Shown: positions 1 to 8,374 of the stretch, piece after piece
Numbering within the stretch: position 1 is the first letter of the stretch
How the letters are laid out: each line of letters starts with the position of its first letter
Assembly: GCF_003544875.1 (NCBI RefSeq)
Contig: NZ_CP032093.1
Span: 2,294,001 to 2,358,000 of the forward strand
DNA: 64,000 bases
Origin: Vibrio alfacsensis
GTDB taxonomy: Bacteria; Pseudomonadota; Gammaproteobacteria; Enterobacterales; Vibrionaceae
Direction of reading: 5' to 3'
Program-made: the position numbers and the translations under genes
Notes under the pieces: generated by a model
What the model was told of the DNA's origin: nothing
Seen by the model: only the letters and a program-made list of their open reading frames with translations
Database searches by the model: none

Positions 1-87
1 TATATCCACGGTAGTGAGCACTCCTATGAGAATGTGACGCTGCGCATTTTTGCTAATCAAACTGACCCTGCAGACATCTGTAATTAG
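1..87 (+). CDS. toxR: ToxR C-terminal end (partial)
   Basis: The frame is open from base 1 and ends with TAG at 85-87, giving 28 residues that finish with PADICN. Placement 11 bases before toxS and the residues NVTLRIFANQTDP fit the periplasmic tail of ToxR, the membrane-spanning winged-helix regulator of outer-membrane porins and virulence genes. The single cysteine near the end is in the place of the second periplasmic cysteine of the family. The DNA-binding and membrane parts are outside the window, so the call rests on the tail and on the toxS neighbour. Confidence 0.8.
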   Translation, partial: YIHGSEHSYENVTLRIFANQTDPADICN

Positions 88-98
88 AGGAAGATGAG

Positions 99-620
99 AT
101 GAAAATTAAAATTGCATCTGCGCTACTCGCAGTGTCCGTTCTTTTTAGCTGTTGGTTGTATTGGGGCAGCGACCTAAAACTGGAGCAAGTCCTAACATCC
201 AATGAGTGGCAATCGAACATGGTGACATTGATTGTCGATGATGTTGCGTCTGATAGCGAAGTCGGCCCACTACGTCGTGTGAATGTAGAATCAAACGTTA
301 AATACTTACCAAACGGTGATTATATCCGCGTGGCTAATATCAAATTGTTTGCTCAGGATGGCGATACCGCTGACTCAACCATCAACATATCCGAACGTGG
401 CCGATGGGAAATCAGTGACAATTACTTGTTGGTATCACCATCTGAGTTTAAGGACGTTTCAGCCTCGCAATCCAAAGATTTCTCAGAAGCACAATTACGC
501 TTGATCACTCAAATATTTAAATTGGATGCAGAGCAAAGCCGTCGTATCGATGTCGTTAACGAAAAAACACTCTTGCTGACTAGTTTGAACCACGGTTCTA
601 CGGTACTGTTTAGAAATTGA
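99..620 (+). CDS. toxS: ToxS, periplasmic stabiliser of ToxR
   Basis: The protein has 173 residues, the usual ToxS length. One N-terminal membrane anchor (about residues 5-23, ending in LYWGSD) is followed by a periplasmic domain with the conserved stretches SNVKYLPNGDY, ISDNYLLV and LNHGSTVLF. In Vibrio, ToxS binds the periplasmic domain of ToxR, protects it from proteolysis and takes part in bile sensing. It lies 11 bases after toxR with an AGAGGAAG ribosome site, so the two form an operon, closed by the hairpin at 636-657. I recognise it from the family; no key region is missing. Confidence 0.93.
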   Translation: MKIKIASALLAVSVLFSCWLYWGSDLKLEQVLTSNEWQSNMVTLIVDDVASDSEVGPLRRVNVESNVKYLPNGDYIRVANIKLFAQDGDTADSTINISERGRWEISDNYLLVSPSEFKDVSASQSKDFSEAQLRLITQIFKLDAEQSRRIDVVNEKTLLLTSLNHGSTVLFRN

Positions 621-635
621 TGATGATTCAATGAG

Positions 636-657
636 AAAGGGGCATGACGCCCCTTTT
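636..657 (+). terminator. Rho-independent terminator of toxRS
   Basis: An 8-bp stem AAAGGGGC (636-643) and GCCCCTTT (649-656) with loop ATGAC is followed by T-rich sequence. It lies directly after the toxS stop. The ATG at 631 sits in this hairpin, which argues against it as a start of the next gene. Confidence 0.85.
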
Positions 658-666
658 ATTTTGCAC

Positions 667-1422
667 ATGGATTGGCTAAATACACTGACACTCTTCTTTG
701 GCTCTCTTATCGCCAACACACTCGCATCATTGTCTGGTGGTGGCGCTGGATTGTTGCAATTCCCACTTTTGATTTTTCTCGGGTTACCCTTTTCGGTCGC
801 ACTTGGTACGCACAAAGTTGCTTCCGTCGCGCTTGGATTAGGGGCCGCAAGTACGCACCTAAAAGCAGGCACCATAAAACTAAACACGGCACTTTATCTC
901 ATTTTCGTTGGCAGTATCGGCGTTATCATCGGCGCAAACATCATTGTTCAAATTTCAGATCATCTCGCTGAAAAAATGCTTGGTGCAATGATTCTTGCTC
1001 TTGGTATTTACTCCCGTTTCAAAAAAGAACTCGGACAAACTGAGCAGGCCACTCATCGCGATACTCTGGGTTATGTTTTGGGCGGTTTGGGCTTAATGAT
1101 AATTGGAATAATCAACGGCTCCCTTACCGCAGGTTCGGGATTACTGGTCACCTTATTCCTTGTCCGTTGGTTCGGTTACGATTACAAACAAGCCGTCGCT
1201 TACACTATGATTTGTGTTGGTTTATTCTGGAATGGTATTGGTGGTATCGCTGTCGTACAAGCAGGTGCACCCATTCATTGGGCTTGGTTACCCGTATTGC
1301 TATTTAGTTCATTTTTAGGTGGTAGTTTAGGTGCTTGGGCAGCAATGAAATACAGCAATCGAACCATCAAGGTAGCATTTGAGATCCTTACCTTTGCGGT
1401 CGGCTTTAAATTGCTTCTTTAA
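667..1422 (+). CDS. TauE/SafE-family membrane permease
   Basis: The product is an inner-membrane protein of about 251 residues with roughly eight hydrophobic segments and glycine-rich loops (SLSGGGAGLLQFP near the start, NGSLTAGSGLLVT in the middle). That two-half arrangement is typical of the TauE/SafE (DUF81) family, which exports sulfite or organosulfonates; the substrate here is unknown. I take the ATG at 667 (MDWLN) because the earlier ATG at 631 lies in the toxS terminator. No clear ribosome site precedes 667, so the exact start is uncertain. It is probably transcribed separately from toxRS. Confidence 0.8.
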   Translation: MDWLNTLTLFFGSLIANTLASLSGGGAGLLQFPLLIFLGLPFSVALGTHKVASVALGLGAASTHLKAGTIKLNTALYLIFVGSIGVIIGANIIVQISDHLAEKMLGAMILALGIYSRFKKELGQTEQATHRDTLGYVLGGLGLMIIGIINGSLTAGSGLLVTLFLVRWFGYDYKQAVAYTMICVGLFWNGIGGIAVVQAGAPIHWAWLPVLLFSSFLGGSLGAWAAMKYSNRTIKVAFEILTFAVGFKLLL

Positions 1423-1488
1423 CGATTGGTAAACCGCTGCAAGACTCAGATTTAAAGAGCCACAGACTCTAAATAAAGGAAAGAAATC

Positions 1489-1767
1489 ATGGATAAAGCC
1501 ATCATCGACATGTATTACTGCCGGCAGTGCAATTGGATGCTTCGATCAACTTGGTTATCACAGGAGCTACTGCATACTTTTAGTGAAGAGATTGAAACCG
1601 TCAGTCTGCATCCAGACACAGGAGGACGTTTTGAGATTTTTTGTAATGGCAATCAAATCTGGGAACGCAAGAAAGACGGCGGCTTCCCTGAAGCAAAGGT
1701 ACTCAAGCAACGCGTAAGAGACCTCATTGTTCCAGAACGTCATCTAGGACATTCAGATACAAAATAG
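1489..1767 (+). CDS. SelW/SelT/Rdx-family thioredoxin-like protein
   Basis: The 92-residue protein has the CxxC motif CRQC at residues 11-14 just after the first strand, and later GGRFEIF and KDGGFPEAKVLKQRVRD. This matches the Rdx (SelW/SelT/SelH) fold, in which bacterial members carry cysteine instead of selenocysteine. The cellular redox partner is unknown. A good ribosome site (AAAGGAAAG) lies 7-8 bases before ATG 1489. It stands alone between the TauE-like gene and a convergent yfcE. Confidence 0.85.
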   Translation: MDKAIIDMYYCRQCNWMLRSTWLSQELLHTFSEEIETVSLHPDTGGRFEIFCNGNQIWERKKDGGFPEAKVLKQRVRDLIVPERHLGHSDTK

Positions 1768-1783
1768 GGAGCGCATTGCTCCC
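1767..1783 (+). terminator. Hairpin terminator after the SelW-like gene
   Basis: The stem GGGAGC / GCTCCC has a 5-base loop and is followed by ATTATTTT. The first base of the stem is the last base of the stop codon. Confidence 0.7.
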
Positions 1784-1809
1784 ATTATTTTCGAACGATT
1801 ATACGATTC

Positions 1810-2355
1810 TCAAATCATAGTCTGAGCCAAGACCTCACCATCCGGCGTTTTCACCGTGAGAGTATTTCCGTCTAGCAAGCCATAGCTTCGTGGTAAACCA
1901 TTACGAGGAAACGTCATTGAGCCTGGATTGAAAATCACGGCTTCCTCTTGCATTTCAGCGACCGGAACATGGGTGTGCCCGTGAGCAATAATATCACCGC
2001 TACGCAATGGTGGACGCTTAGCACTGTTGTACAAGTGTCCATGCGTTAAAAACATACGTTGCCCTGATTCAAGTAAGAGCCAAGCGTAATCTGCCATCAT
2101 TGGAAAGTTCAATAGCATCTGATCCACTTCACTATCACAGTTACCACGAACAGAAATAATGCGCTCACTATACTGATTGAGTAACTCCGCGACTTGAGTT
2201 GGATTGTAGCCCTCAGGGATCGGGTTTCTCGGGCCATGGTTTAATGTATCACCGAGCAAAATCAAGTGCTGCGCACCAGACGCTAAAAACAGCTGAATGG
2301 TTTCTTCTGTTGCTGGTAATGAACCATGCAAATCTGAGGCAAAAAAGAGTTTCAC
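1810..2355 (-). CDS. yfcE: YfcE-type metallophosphodiesterase
   Basis: The 181-residue protein carries the calcineurin-like metal site in order: ASDLHGS (residues 7-13), LGDTLNHGPRNP, RGNCD, THGH and the closing HGHTHVP. E. coli YfcE is a manganese-dependent phosphodiesterase of about the same length, with activity on artificial substrates and no certain physiological one. It acts in the cytosol; no signal peptide is present. It is convergent with the SelW-like gene and has its own upstream region with a GAGGAG ribosome site. Confidence 0.9.
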   Translation of the reverse strand: MKLFFASDLHGSLPATEETIQLFLASGAQHLILLGDTLNHGPRNPIPEGYNPTQVAELLNQYSERIISVRGNCDSEVDQMLLNFPMMADYAWLLLESGQRMFLTHGHLYNSAKRPPLRSGDIIAHGHTHVPVAEMQEEAVIFNPGSMTFPRNGLPRSYGLLDGNTLTVKTPDGEVLAQTMI

Positions 2356-2452
2356 GACATCGTCTCCTCAAAAAGTTTGAGGGTATTCTACGGTATTCCT
2401 ACAGAAGCTCAACTGGTCTCCCATACTACTTAGCCTCAACTCGGGACTACAT

Positions 2453-2520
2453 TGCTTAACGGCTTATGGCGCTTAACGAATTATGTCGCTTAATTACTTG
2501 TACCACTTAATTACTTATGT
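2453..2520. repeat. 17-bp tandem repeat, four copies, over a gene end
   Basis: Four consecutive 17-bp units lie at 2453-2469, 2470-2486, 2487-2503 and 2504-2520. Each has a CTTAA core and ends in a sequence like TTATGT or TTGTAC. On the minus strand the fourth unit contains the last codons and the TAA stop of the zinc-ribbon gene, so the other three look like downstream copies of that gene end. Confidence 0.85.
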
Positions 2521-2720
2521 CGAAGCATCTCCACCAGCATCGGTACAAGATAAAACCAGGCGATGTAAGCCGCTCCAACCAAAATAATGGTCCAAAAAAC
2601 AAACGAAACAAACTTGGATTTCGCTAGATGATTAAGAGGGTCGGGTTCTCCGCAACCAGGGCAAGTATGAGCGCGTTTCGATATTTGCTTCTCACATACA
2701 GGGCACGCAACTAACGGCAT
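2511..2720 (-). CDS. Small zinc-ribbon membrane protein
   Basis: The 69-residue protein begins with a zinc-ribbon of two CxxC pairs (ACPVCEKQ and TCPGCGEPDP, residues 5-24) and then has one hydrophobic helix from about 37 to 60. A cytosolic zinc knob tethered to the inner membrane is the likely layout. No function is known to me. The stop codon lies in a 17-bp tandem repeat. It appears to be a single-gene unit. Confidence 0.75.
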   Translation of the reverse strand: MPLVACPVCEKQISKRAHTCPGCGEPDPLNHLAKSKFVSFVFWTIILVGAAYIAWFYLVPMLVEMLRHK

Positions 2721-3119
2721 GTTATGACATCCTTAATGATTCTTTGTTTATCAAAGAATAAGCCTCTGATTACGGATATGCAATGACACCTATAGCCAAA
2801 TCACACGTACTCACAGTTAATTTCAATATCGTTTGTCCTTTGTCTCAAACAAAAGATCCCATCACTCTTTGAGCTAAGTGCTTACCCAAACACAATATGA
2901 GCAAACTAAAGACTACATAATACGTTGTTATCTTCACTCAAATGGGAGCTTAAGTCCGATAAGCCCTGCTTTACGCTAAACCTTACTTTGCACTACCCCT
3001 TGTTTTGCACCAAACAAGCAAGAATTAGTAATAAAATCAACATCACAAGTCATTGAATTGATCACTTTTGATAGACAACAGCTATACTGTGAGCATAGTT
3101 TTATGTTCAAAGGATAGAT
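2721..3119. other. Intergenic stretch before yfcH
   Basis: I see no credible gene here. It holds the promoter regions of the zinc-ribbon gene and yfcH, plus a degenerate 17-bp repeat at 2966-3016. A TATACT-type -10 element lies near 3081-3086, about 35 bases before yfcH. Confidence 0.6.
2966..3016. repeat. Degenerate 17-bp tandem repeat, three copies
   Basis: The units at 2966-2982, 2983-2999 and 3000-3016 share the pattern CTTTrCnCTA or TTTTGCAC with A/C-rich ends. They are clearly diverged and lie in noncoding DNA. Confidence 0.55.
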
Positions 3120-4037
3120 ATGAAAATATTACTGACGGGAGGAACTGGCTTTATTGGGTCCGAATTATTAAAGCTTCTCACCACCCATAAAGTCATGTTG
3201 TTAACTCGTACCCCTGCACAAGCAAAACAACGTCTACAGCATGCTGATGTCGGCAATATTGAATATTTAGATTCTCTTGACGCGATAGAAGATTTAAATG
3301 ATGTTGATGCGGTCATCAACCTTGCTGGGGAGCCCATCGCGGATAAACGTTGGACGCAAGAGCAAAAAGAAATCATTTGCAAGAGCCGTTGGAAAGTCAC
3401 TGAGCGAATTGTTGAATTAATTCATGCCAGTACCGAGCCACCATCTGTTTTTATTAGCGGATCAGCTGTCGGTTATTATGGCGATCAACAAGACCACCCA
3501 TTTGATGAATGCTTACACGTCAACAGCGATGCTTTTGCCCATTCCGTTTGTGCCCATTGGGAGCAAATAGCTAAACGTGCTGAATCAGATCAAACTCGCG
3601 TATGTATTCTCAGAACCGGTGTCGTACTTGGCTCCCATGGCGGCGCGCTAGCTAAAATGCTATTGCCCTACAAACTTGGATTAGGTGGACCTATCGGCAA
3701 TGGCCAGCAATACATGCCTTGGATTCATATACTCGATATGGTTCGCGCCATTATGTACCTCCTCGAAACACCACATGCTCATGGAGAGTTCAATCTATGC
3801 GCACCTCACCCTGTTAGTAATCGTATTTTCAGTCGTACACTGGCAAAAACACTCAAACGCCCGCACATTCTGTTTACGCCAAAATGGGTAATGAGTATCG
3901 CAATGGGCGAATCTTCTTGTCTCTTGTTTGACAGCATACGCGCAAAACCCAAGAAACTGACCGAACTCGGATTTAAGTTCAGCTATTCGAGAGTTGAGCC
4001 TGCACTTAAACACTTGCTTCAAGACCGAAGCTGTTGA
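3120..4037 (+). CDS. yfcH: YfcH-type NAD(P)-binding epimerase
   Basis: The 305-residue protein opens with the Rossmann motif GGTGFIG (residues 7-13). It continues with NLAGEPI and RWT, the YYG of the SDR active site (SAVGYYGD), RTGVVLG, PWIHILD and a C-terminal DUF1731 region. This is the TIGR01777 family, E. coli YfcH, whose substrate is not known. A sequence AAAGGATAG precedes the ATG. A strong inverted repeat lies between its stop and the next gene. Confidence 0.9.
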   Translation: MKILLTGGTGFIGSELLKLLTTHKVMLLTRTPAQAKQRLQHADVGNIEYLDSLDAIEDLNDVDAVINLAGEPIADKRWTQEQKEIICKSRWKVTERIVELIHASTEPPSVFISGSAVGYYGDQQDHPFDECLHVNSDAFAHSVCAHWEQIAKRAESDQTRVCILRTGVVLGSHGGALAKMLLPYKLGLGGPIGNGQQYMPWIHILDMVRAIMYLLETPHAHGEFNLCAPHPVSNRIFSRTLAKTLKRPHILFTPKWVMSIAMGESSCLLFDSIRAKPKKLTELGFKFSYSRVEPALKHLLQDRSC

Positions 4038-4040
4038 ATG

Positions 4041-4071
4041 ATAAGGCTCATTGACCCTCAATGAGTCTTAT
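4041..4071 (+). promoter_or_regulatory. Long intercistronic hairpin between yfcH and the SDR gene
   Basis: Two 14-base arms (4041-4054 and 4058-4071) pair with one G-T wobble and a CCC loop. The hairpin ends 3 bases before the ATG at 4075 and covers the place where a ribosome site should be. No T-run follows, so a plain terminator is less likely than a processing or translational control structure. Confidence 0.65.
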
Positions 4072-4074
4072 CAC

Positions 4075-4902
4075 ATGAAAAAAACAGTTCTTATCACCGG
4101 ATGCTCAACTGGCATTGGTTATGTATGTGCCCATGCATTACACAAGCATGGCTTCCATGTGATTGCGTCTTGTCGAAATGAACAAGATGTCGAACGCTTA
4201 AGTCTTGAGGGATTAGCCTGTATTCAGCTTGATCTCAATGATCCGCAAAGCATTACCCATGGTGTCCGTCATGCGCTTGAACTGGCAAATGGTAACTTGT
4301 ATGCGGTATTTAACAATGGTGCATACGGTCAACCGGGTGCACTCGAAGATCTTCCAACACAAGCATTGCAAGCGCAATTTCAAACCAATTTTTTTGGGTG
4401 GCACCAGCTTGTCAGAGAAGTTCTACCTCATATGCGAGCACAAGGGGAAGGTCGCATCATTCAGAACAGTTCTGTACTCGGCTTTGCCGCAATGAAATAT
4501 CGAGGAGCTTACAATGCTTCTAAATTTGCCCTAGAGGGATGGACCGACACACTTCGCCTAGAACTCATGGATACCAACATTAAGGTTGCATTGATTGAAC
4601 CCGGCCCAATTGAAACGCAATTCAGACAAAATGCATTAAAAGCCTTTGAGCAATGGATAGATGTGGAAAACAGCCCACATAAAGCGGCTTATGATGGCCA
4701 AAAACGACGGTTAGACAATGATAAGTCAAACAACAAATTCGTCCTCCCTCCCGAGTCTTGTATCAAACCCGTTCTGCATGCTTTAACCAGTGATAATCCT
4801 AAAATACGTTATCGTATCACCACCCCGACCAAAGTCTTTGCGGTACTAAAGCGACTGCTCCCGACTCGCATCCTTGATAAAATTTTGCGACAGACAGCAT
4901 AA
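4075..4902 (+). CDS. Short-chain dehydrogenase/reductase
   Basis: The 275-residue product has the classical SDR features in order: the cofactor motif TGCSTGIG (about residues 7-14), FNNGAYG, the serine in QNSSVLG, and the YxxxK pair in AYNASKFALEG, then a PG motif (EPGPIET). The substrate is unknown. I choose ATG 4075 (MKKTVLITG) because the upstream in-frame TTG at 4051 lies in a hairpin and would add unmatched residues. The gene follows yfcH by 37 bases and is likely co-transcribed with it. Confidence 0.87.
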   Translation: MKKTVLITGCSTGIGYVCAHALHKHGFHVIASCRNEQDVERLSLEGLACIQLDLNDPQSITHGVRHALELANGNLYAVFNNGAYGQPGALEDLPTQALQAQFQTNFFGWHQLVREVLPHMRAQGEGRIIQNSSVLGFAAMKYRGAYNASKFALEGWTDTLRLELMDTNIKVALIEPGPIETQFRQNALKAFEQWIDVENSPHKAAYDGQKRRLDNDKSNNKFVLPPESCIKPVLHALTSDNPKIRYRITTPTKVFAVLKRLLPTRILDKILRQTA

Positions 4903-5092
4903 ATATTTTTATCATTATGTAATTTTAACGTAACAATGTGATGCCATTCTAAGCATGTAGGTTAAAAAACCTCATCATTCGAATCAATTTCTAGTTAGTG
5001 TTTACATCTACCGTTGCCTGAACGTGATGTAGATACTCACTCTAGAGTTGGTATCGACACCCATTTCTGTTTTGTACATTTGCGAGACAACA

Positions 5093-5158
5093 ATGACATT
5101 AAATCAGCTTAACTGGCTTAGTGTGGGTGTAGTGTTGACCATGTTCATCCTCTTTTGA
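5093..5158 (+). CDS. Possible 21-residue hydrophobic peptide
   Basis: ATG 5093 opens a short frame beginning MTLNQLNWLSVGVV and ending FILF before TGA at 5156-5158. Most of it could form one membrane helix. The purine stretch GCGAGAC before it is a weak ribosome site. A strong terminator follows at 5222-5241, so this may be a short mRNA or an sRNA rather than part of a neighbour. I do not recognise the peptide. Confidence 0.35.
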   Translation: MTLNQLNWLSVGVVLTMFILF

Positions 5159-5221
5159 TACCACACTTAGCGAAAGGCAATAGTTTTTTCATTCCTTAGC
5201 ATCTTCGCTTGCTATTAGGAC

Positions 5222-5241
5222 AACGCTGCTTCGGCAGCGTT
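5222..5241 (+). terminator. UUCG-loop terminator
   Basis: The stem AACGCTGC / GCAGCGTT encloses a TTCG tetraloop and is followed by TTTTCCTTTTT. It is about 320 bases after the SDR stop and could end that unit or the small transcript that contains 5093-5158. Confidence 0.88.
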
Positions 5242-5382
5242 TTTCCTTTTTGCGTCTACTTTTTTGTGCCTAAATAACCTCTTTAACAGCGTGTGACGTT
5301 ACGCGAAACATCTCACTTGAATTTCCCAAAGATCAACTCCATATCTACAATCAAAGATGAGAACAAAAGCAAGGATACTCTG

Positions 5383-6237
5383 ATGCAATCCCCATTTATC
5401 GTTGAGTTAACAGAACAAAATTTCCGTGAAGTGCTCGAAGGATCAATGAACACTCCGGTAGTCGTTCACTTCTGGGCCAATGCTCAGCCTGAGAGCGCAC
5501 AAGTGATACCAGATCTACAAATGCTAGCTCAGCAATACAACGGCGCTTTTACACTTGCTTTACTTAACTGTGAACAGCAACCAGCGCTCGCCTCTCAGTT
5601 CGGTGTTCAAGTACTGCCTACCGTTGCGATGTTCATTAATGGTCAGGCTGTAGATGGTTTAGGCGGAGCACAACCTATCGACGCGATTTCCGCCATGCTT
5701 GCCAAACATCTTCCAAGCCAAGATGAAATGCTGTTAAAACAAGCAAGCGAGTTATTGCAGCAGGGCGAACATGCTCAAGCACTAACGATTCTGCAGACAC
5801 TTTCAGAAGAACTCCAAAACCGTGGTGATGTAAAGCTAGCTACCGCAGATTGTTTACTAGAAACCAAACAGTTCGACTTGGCGCAAAACCTATTAGCTGC
5901 CATCCCTCTTGAATACCAAGACAACTATTACAAAGGCTTAATTGCTAAATTAGATTTGCACCTTCAAGCGGCAGATAGCCCAGAGCTGCAACGACTTGAA
6001 CAAGAGCATACCGCTGACCCTAGCAACCTTGAATTAGCCTGTGAACTCGCAGTGCAATACAACCAAGTAGGGCGAGATGAAGAAGCGCTTGAACTGCTTT
6101 GGAACATTCTAAAAGCCAACCTAGGCGCGCAAGATGGAGAAGTAAAGAAAACCTTTATGGATATCCTGAGTGCTCTTGGTCAAGGCAATGCTTTAGCAAG
6201 TAAATATCGCCGTCAACTCTACTCAATCCTTTACTGA
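5383..6237 (+). CDS. cnoX: CnoX/YbbN-type thioredoxin-TPR chaperone
   Basis: The protein has 284 residues, the same as E. coli CnoX. Residues about 1-110 form a thioredoxin fold (VVVHFWANAQPESAQVIPDL), followed by tetratricopeptide-like helices to the end (ASELLQQGEHAQALTILQ). The usual WCxxC site reads WANAQPES, so no redox cysteine pair is present; it should act as a holdase that hands clients to GroEL/DnaK, as known for the family. ATG 5383 is preceded by AAGGATA; upstream in-frame codons lack such a site. A terminator follows at 6282-6303. Confidence 0.88.
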   Translation: MQSPFIVELTEQNFREVLEGSMNTPVVVHFWANAQPESAQVIPDLQMLAQQYNGAFTLALLNCEQQPALASQFGVQVLPTVAMFINGQAVDGLGGAQPIDAISAMLAKHLPSQDEMLLKQASELLQQGEHAQALTILQTLSEELQNRGDVKLATADCLLETKQFDLAQNLLAAIPLEYQDNYYKGLIAKLDLHLQAADSPELQRLEQEHTADPSNLELACELAVQYNQVGRDEEALELLWNILKANLGAQDGEVKKTFMDILSALGQGNALASKYRRQLYSILY

Positions 6238-6281
6238 TGATCGGAATGGAAGAGAGTAAAAACAAGAAGTAACGTCATACT

Positions 6282-6303
6282 AAGGCTGGATTATTCCGGC
6301 CTT
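6282..6303 (+). terminator. Terminator of cnoX
   Basis: The stem AAGGCTGGA / TCCGGCCTT (one wobble) has a TTAT loop and is followed by TATTCTGTCT. Confidence 0.65.
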
Positions 6304-6404
6304 TATTCTGTCTGGAATAAGCGCCAGTTCGCATTTCTTCGATTGTTTAATGGTTCAATGTGCGCAAAAATAAACCAACTCATATGCATTAAAGGGAATA
6401 AATT

Positions 6405-7319
6405 ATGCCAATTGACTCACTGATTACCATCGGTTTTCTCGTTGTCCTTGCCGTAATCATCCTTGCCTCTGCGGTAAAGACGGTTCCACAGGGTAATAAT
6501 TGGACAGTAGAACGTTTTGGTCGTTATACCCACACCTTGAAACCAGGCCTCAACCTCATTATCCCTTTTATTGACCGAGTCGGACAAAAAATCAACATGA
6601 TGGAGCGAGTGCTTGATATTCCGGCACAAGAAGTCATCTCAAAAGACAACGCGAATGTCGTTATTGATGCCGTCGGCTTTGTTCAAGTCATCGACGCTGC
6701 TAAAGCCGCTTATGAAGTCAATGATTTAGAACACGCTATCCGAAACCTAACGCTCACCAATATTCGTACCGTTCTCGGCTCTATGGAGCTCGATGAAATG
6801 CTGAGTCAACGTGACATGATCAATACCAAGCTGCTCACTATCGTAGACCAAGCAACTAACCCTTGGGGCGTCAAAGTGACTCGCATAGAAATCAAAGATG
6901 TGCAACCACCAGCGGACCTCACTGCTGCGATGAATGCCCAGATGAAAGCAGAACGTAATAAGCGTGCAGAAATCCTAGAGGCAGAAGGTGTGCGTCAAGC
7001 AGAGATCTTACGTGCTGAAGGTCAAAAACAATCAGAGATCTTAAAGGCGGAAGGTGAAAAGCAGTCGGCAATCTTACATGCCGAAGCACGAGAACGTGCA
7101 GCACAGGCAGAGGCAAAAGCAACACAAATGGTGTCTGATGCCATCGCACAAGGTGACATGCAAGCGGTTAACTACTTTATTGCGCAAGGCTATACCGAGG
7201 CATTAAAAAGTATAGGACAAGCAGAAAACGGGAAGATCATTATGCTGCCAATAGAAGCAACCGGCTTAATGGGCTCGATTGCAGGTGTCGCAGAAATGTT
7301 TAAACAAGGCAAAGAATAA
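6405..7319 (+). CDS. qmcA: SPFH/band-7 membrane protein QmcA
   Basis: The 304-residue protein has one N-terminal membrane helix (residues 5-23), then the PHB/SPFH domain ([22 protein letters not shown]). A long charged coiled coil follows, with repeated RAEILEAEG / [11 protein letters not shown] units at about 180-240. Stomatin-like proteins of this type form large rings in inner-membrane microdomains and E. coli QmcA is associated with FtsH. Its stop overlaps the start of the NfeD-like gene (TAATG), the usual SPFH-NfeD pairing. Confidence 0.93.
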   Translation: MPIDSLITIGFLVVLAVIILASAVKTVPQGNNWTVERFGRYTHTLKPGLNLIIPFIDRVGQKINMMERVLDIPAQEVISKDNANVVIDAVGFVQVIDAAKAAYEVNDLEHAIRNLTLTNIRTVLGSMELDEMLSQRDMINTKLLTIVDQATNPWGVKVTRIEIKDVQPPADLTAAMNAQMKAERNKRAEILEAEGVRQAEILRAEGQKQSEILKAEGEKQSAILHAEARERAAQAEAKATQMVSDAIAQGDMQAVNYFIAQGYTEALKSIGQAENGKIIMLPIEATGLMGSIAGVAEMFKQGKE

Positions 7320-7759
7320 TGGATGTGTTTAGCATATTAGAAAGCATCAGTTATTGGCATTGGATTGCATTTGGTTTAGCCCTACTTGCGATGGAGTTAC
7401 TAGGCACAGCTGGCTACTTTCTTTGGCTAGGGCTCTCCGCATTAGTTGTTGGGCTGATTCTTTCAATACTACCGATTGGTTGGCAGGTTCAGTGGTCTTC
7501 TTTTGCCGCTTTTAGCTTACTGACCACTTGGCTATGGTGGCGAAGACAATGGTCCAATGACAAAAAACACGACCAGCAAAGAAATCTTAATCAAAAACAT
7601 AAGCAACTCATTGGTACTACCATCGTTCTCGAAGAAGATTTTCAAGCTGGCATTAATCGACTTAGAATTGGGGACAGTACGTGGTCTGCATACACCGAAC
7701 ATGCCATATCTGCAGGAACAAGAGTAGAAATCATCGACATTGACGGTATTTTTTATTAA
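7319..7759 (+). CDS. NfeD-like membrane protein, partner of QmcA
   Basis: The 146-residue protein has two or three hydrophobic helices in residues 10-80 (YFLWLGLSALVVGLIL) and then a soluble C-terminal domain (QLIGTTIVLEEDF ... RIGDSTWSAY) of the OB-fold type found in NfeD/YbbK. The start ATG overlaps the stop of qmcA by one base, so translation is probably coupled. The pair is thought to act together in membrane organisation. No terminator with a clear stem follows. Confidence 0.87.
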   Translation: MDVFSILESISYWHWIAFGLALLAMELLGTAGYFLWLGLSALVVGLILSILPIGWQVQWSSFAAFSLLTTWLWWRRQWSNDKKHDQQRNLNQKHKQLIGTTIVLEEDFQAGINRLRIGDSTWSAYTEHAISAGTRVEIIDIDGIFY

Positions 7760-8374
7760 TTGAACCAAAATAACGATCGGTGTTGCTGGGTTAAAAATAG
7801 TTTATTCCAATTTATGCCAAAACATAGGGGTCAACAAAGTCCCTCAATACATCACCCATCTAATCCATATTTATTAAGATGTTATTTAATTACCAACAAT
7901 AATTAAGTAATAGAAATATTAATACCTTTCTATCTCAGGTCGCATTTAAATTTCCTACCTCATTCAAACAATCAATAACCTACATAATTACCATACAAGA
8001 CAATCATGACTAATTTAATTTAAAAAATTTATTATTGTTGAATTAATTTTTGATCTTTCCGGGTCTGAATACATACTTACAGCATGAGAACTCATTGGCA
8101 CAACGTGCTTTAAGCGTGTACTCACGCTCCTTAGAAACACGCTTGCATCGCTCTTTTCTCACCAGAGTACACGTATCTCTGATACGACTTCAGCAAGTTC
8201 GATTAAGAGGAGTGTTAACGACAAATAATTCTTATGTTTACAGAAATGCAATTGTTGACGACGTTGATCTGCTAATGACTTAAAAATAATAGGAATGACA
8301 TTTAGAATAAAAGGATGAATGGATAATTTTACAGAAGGTAGTGCTAGGCCAATTTCTATGAAAGAGGACTTATC
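7760..8374. other. AT-rich stretch without a convincing gene
   Basis: The first 290 bases are very AT-rich with no ORF. At 8050-8283 an open frame of 77 codons exists but would need a TTG start, has no ribosome site and resembles nothing I know. The base composition differs from the flanks, which suggests decayed or acquired DNA. Confidence 0.55.

Noticed and set aside
631..666. ATG at 631 as start of the TauE-like protein
   Set aside because: It lies in the toxS terminator hairpin and adds a non-membrane extension not expected for the family.
672..971. Open frame of 99 codons inside the TauE-like gene
   Set aside because: It is an alternative frame of a conserved membrane protein, with no ribosome site and an Arg/Trp-rich composition typical of shadows.
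5383..6237. CnoX without redox cysteines as a broken thioredoxin
   Set aside because: The family is known to have variable or missing CxxC sites and full length is kept, so this is normal for a chaperone.
8050..8283. 77-codon open frame in the AT-rich patch
   Set aside because: It needs a TTG start without a ribosome site, and its composition (Arg/Leu-rich) resembles no family; kept only as possible decayed DNA.
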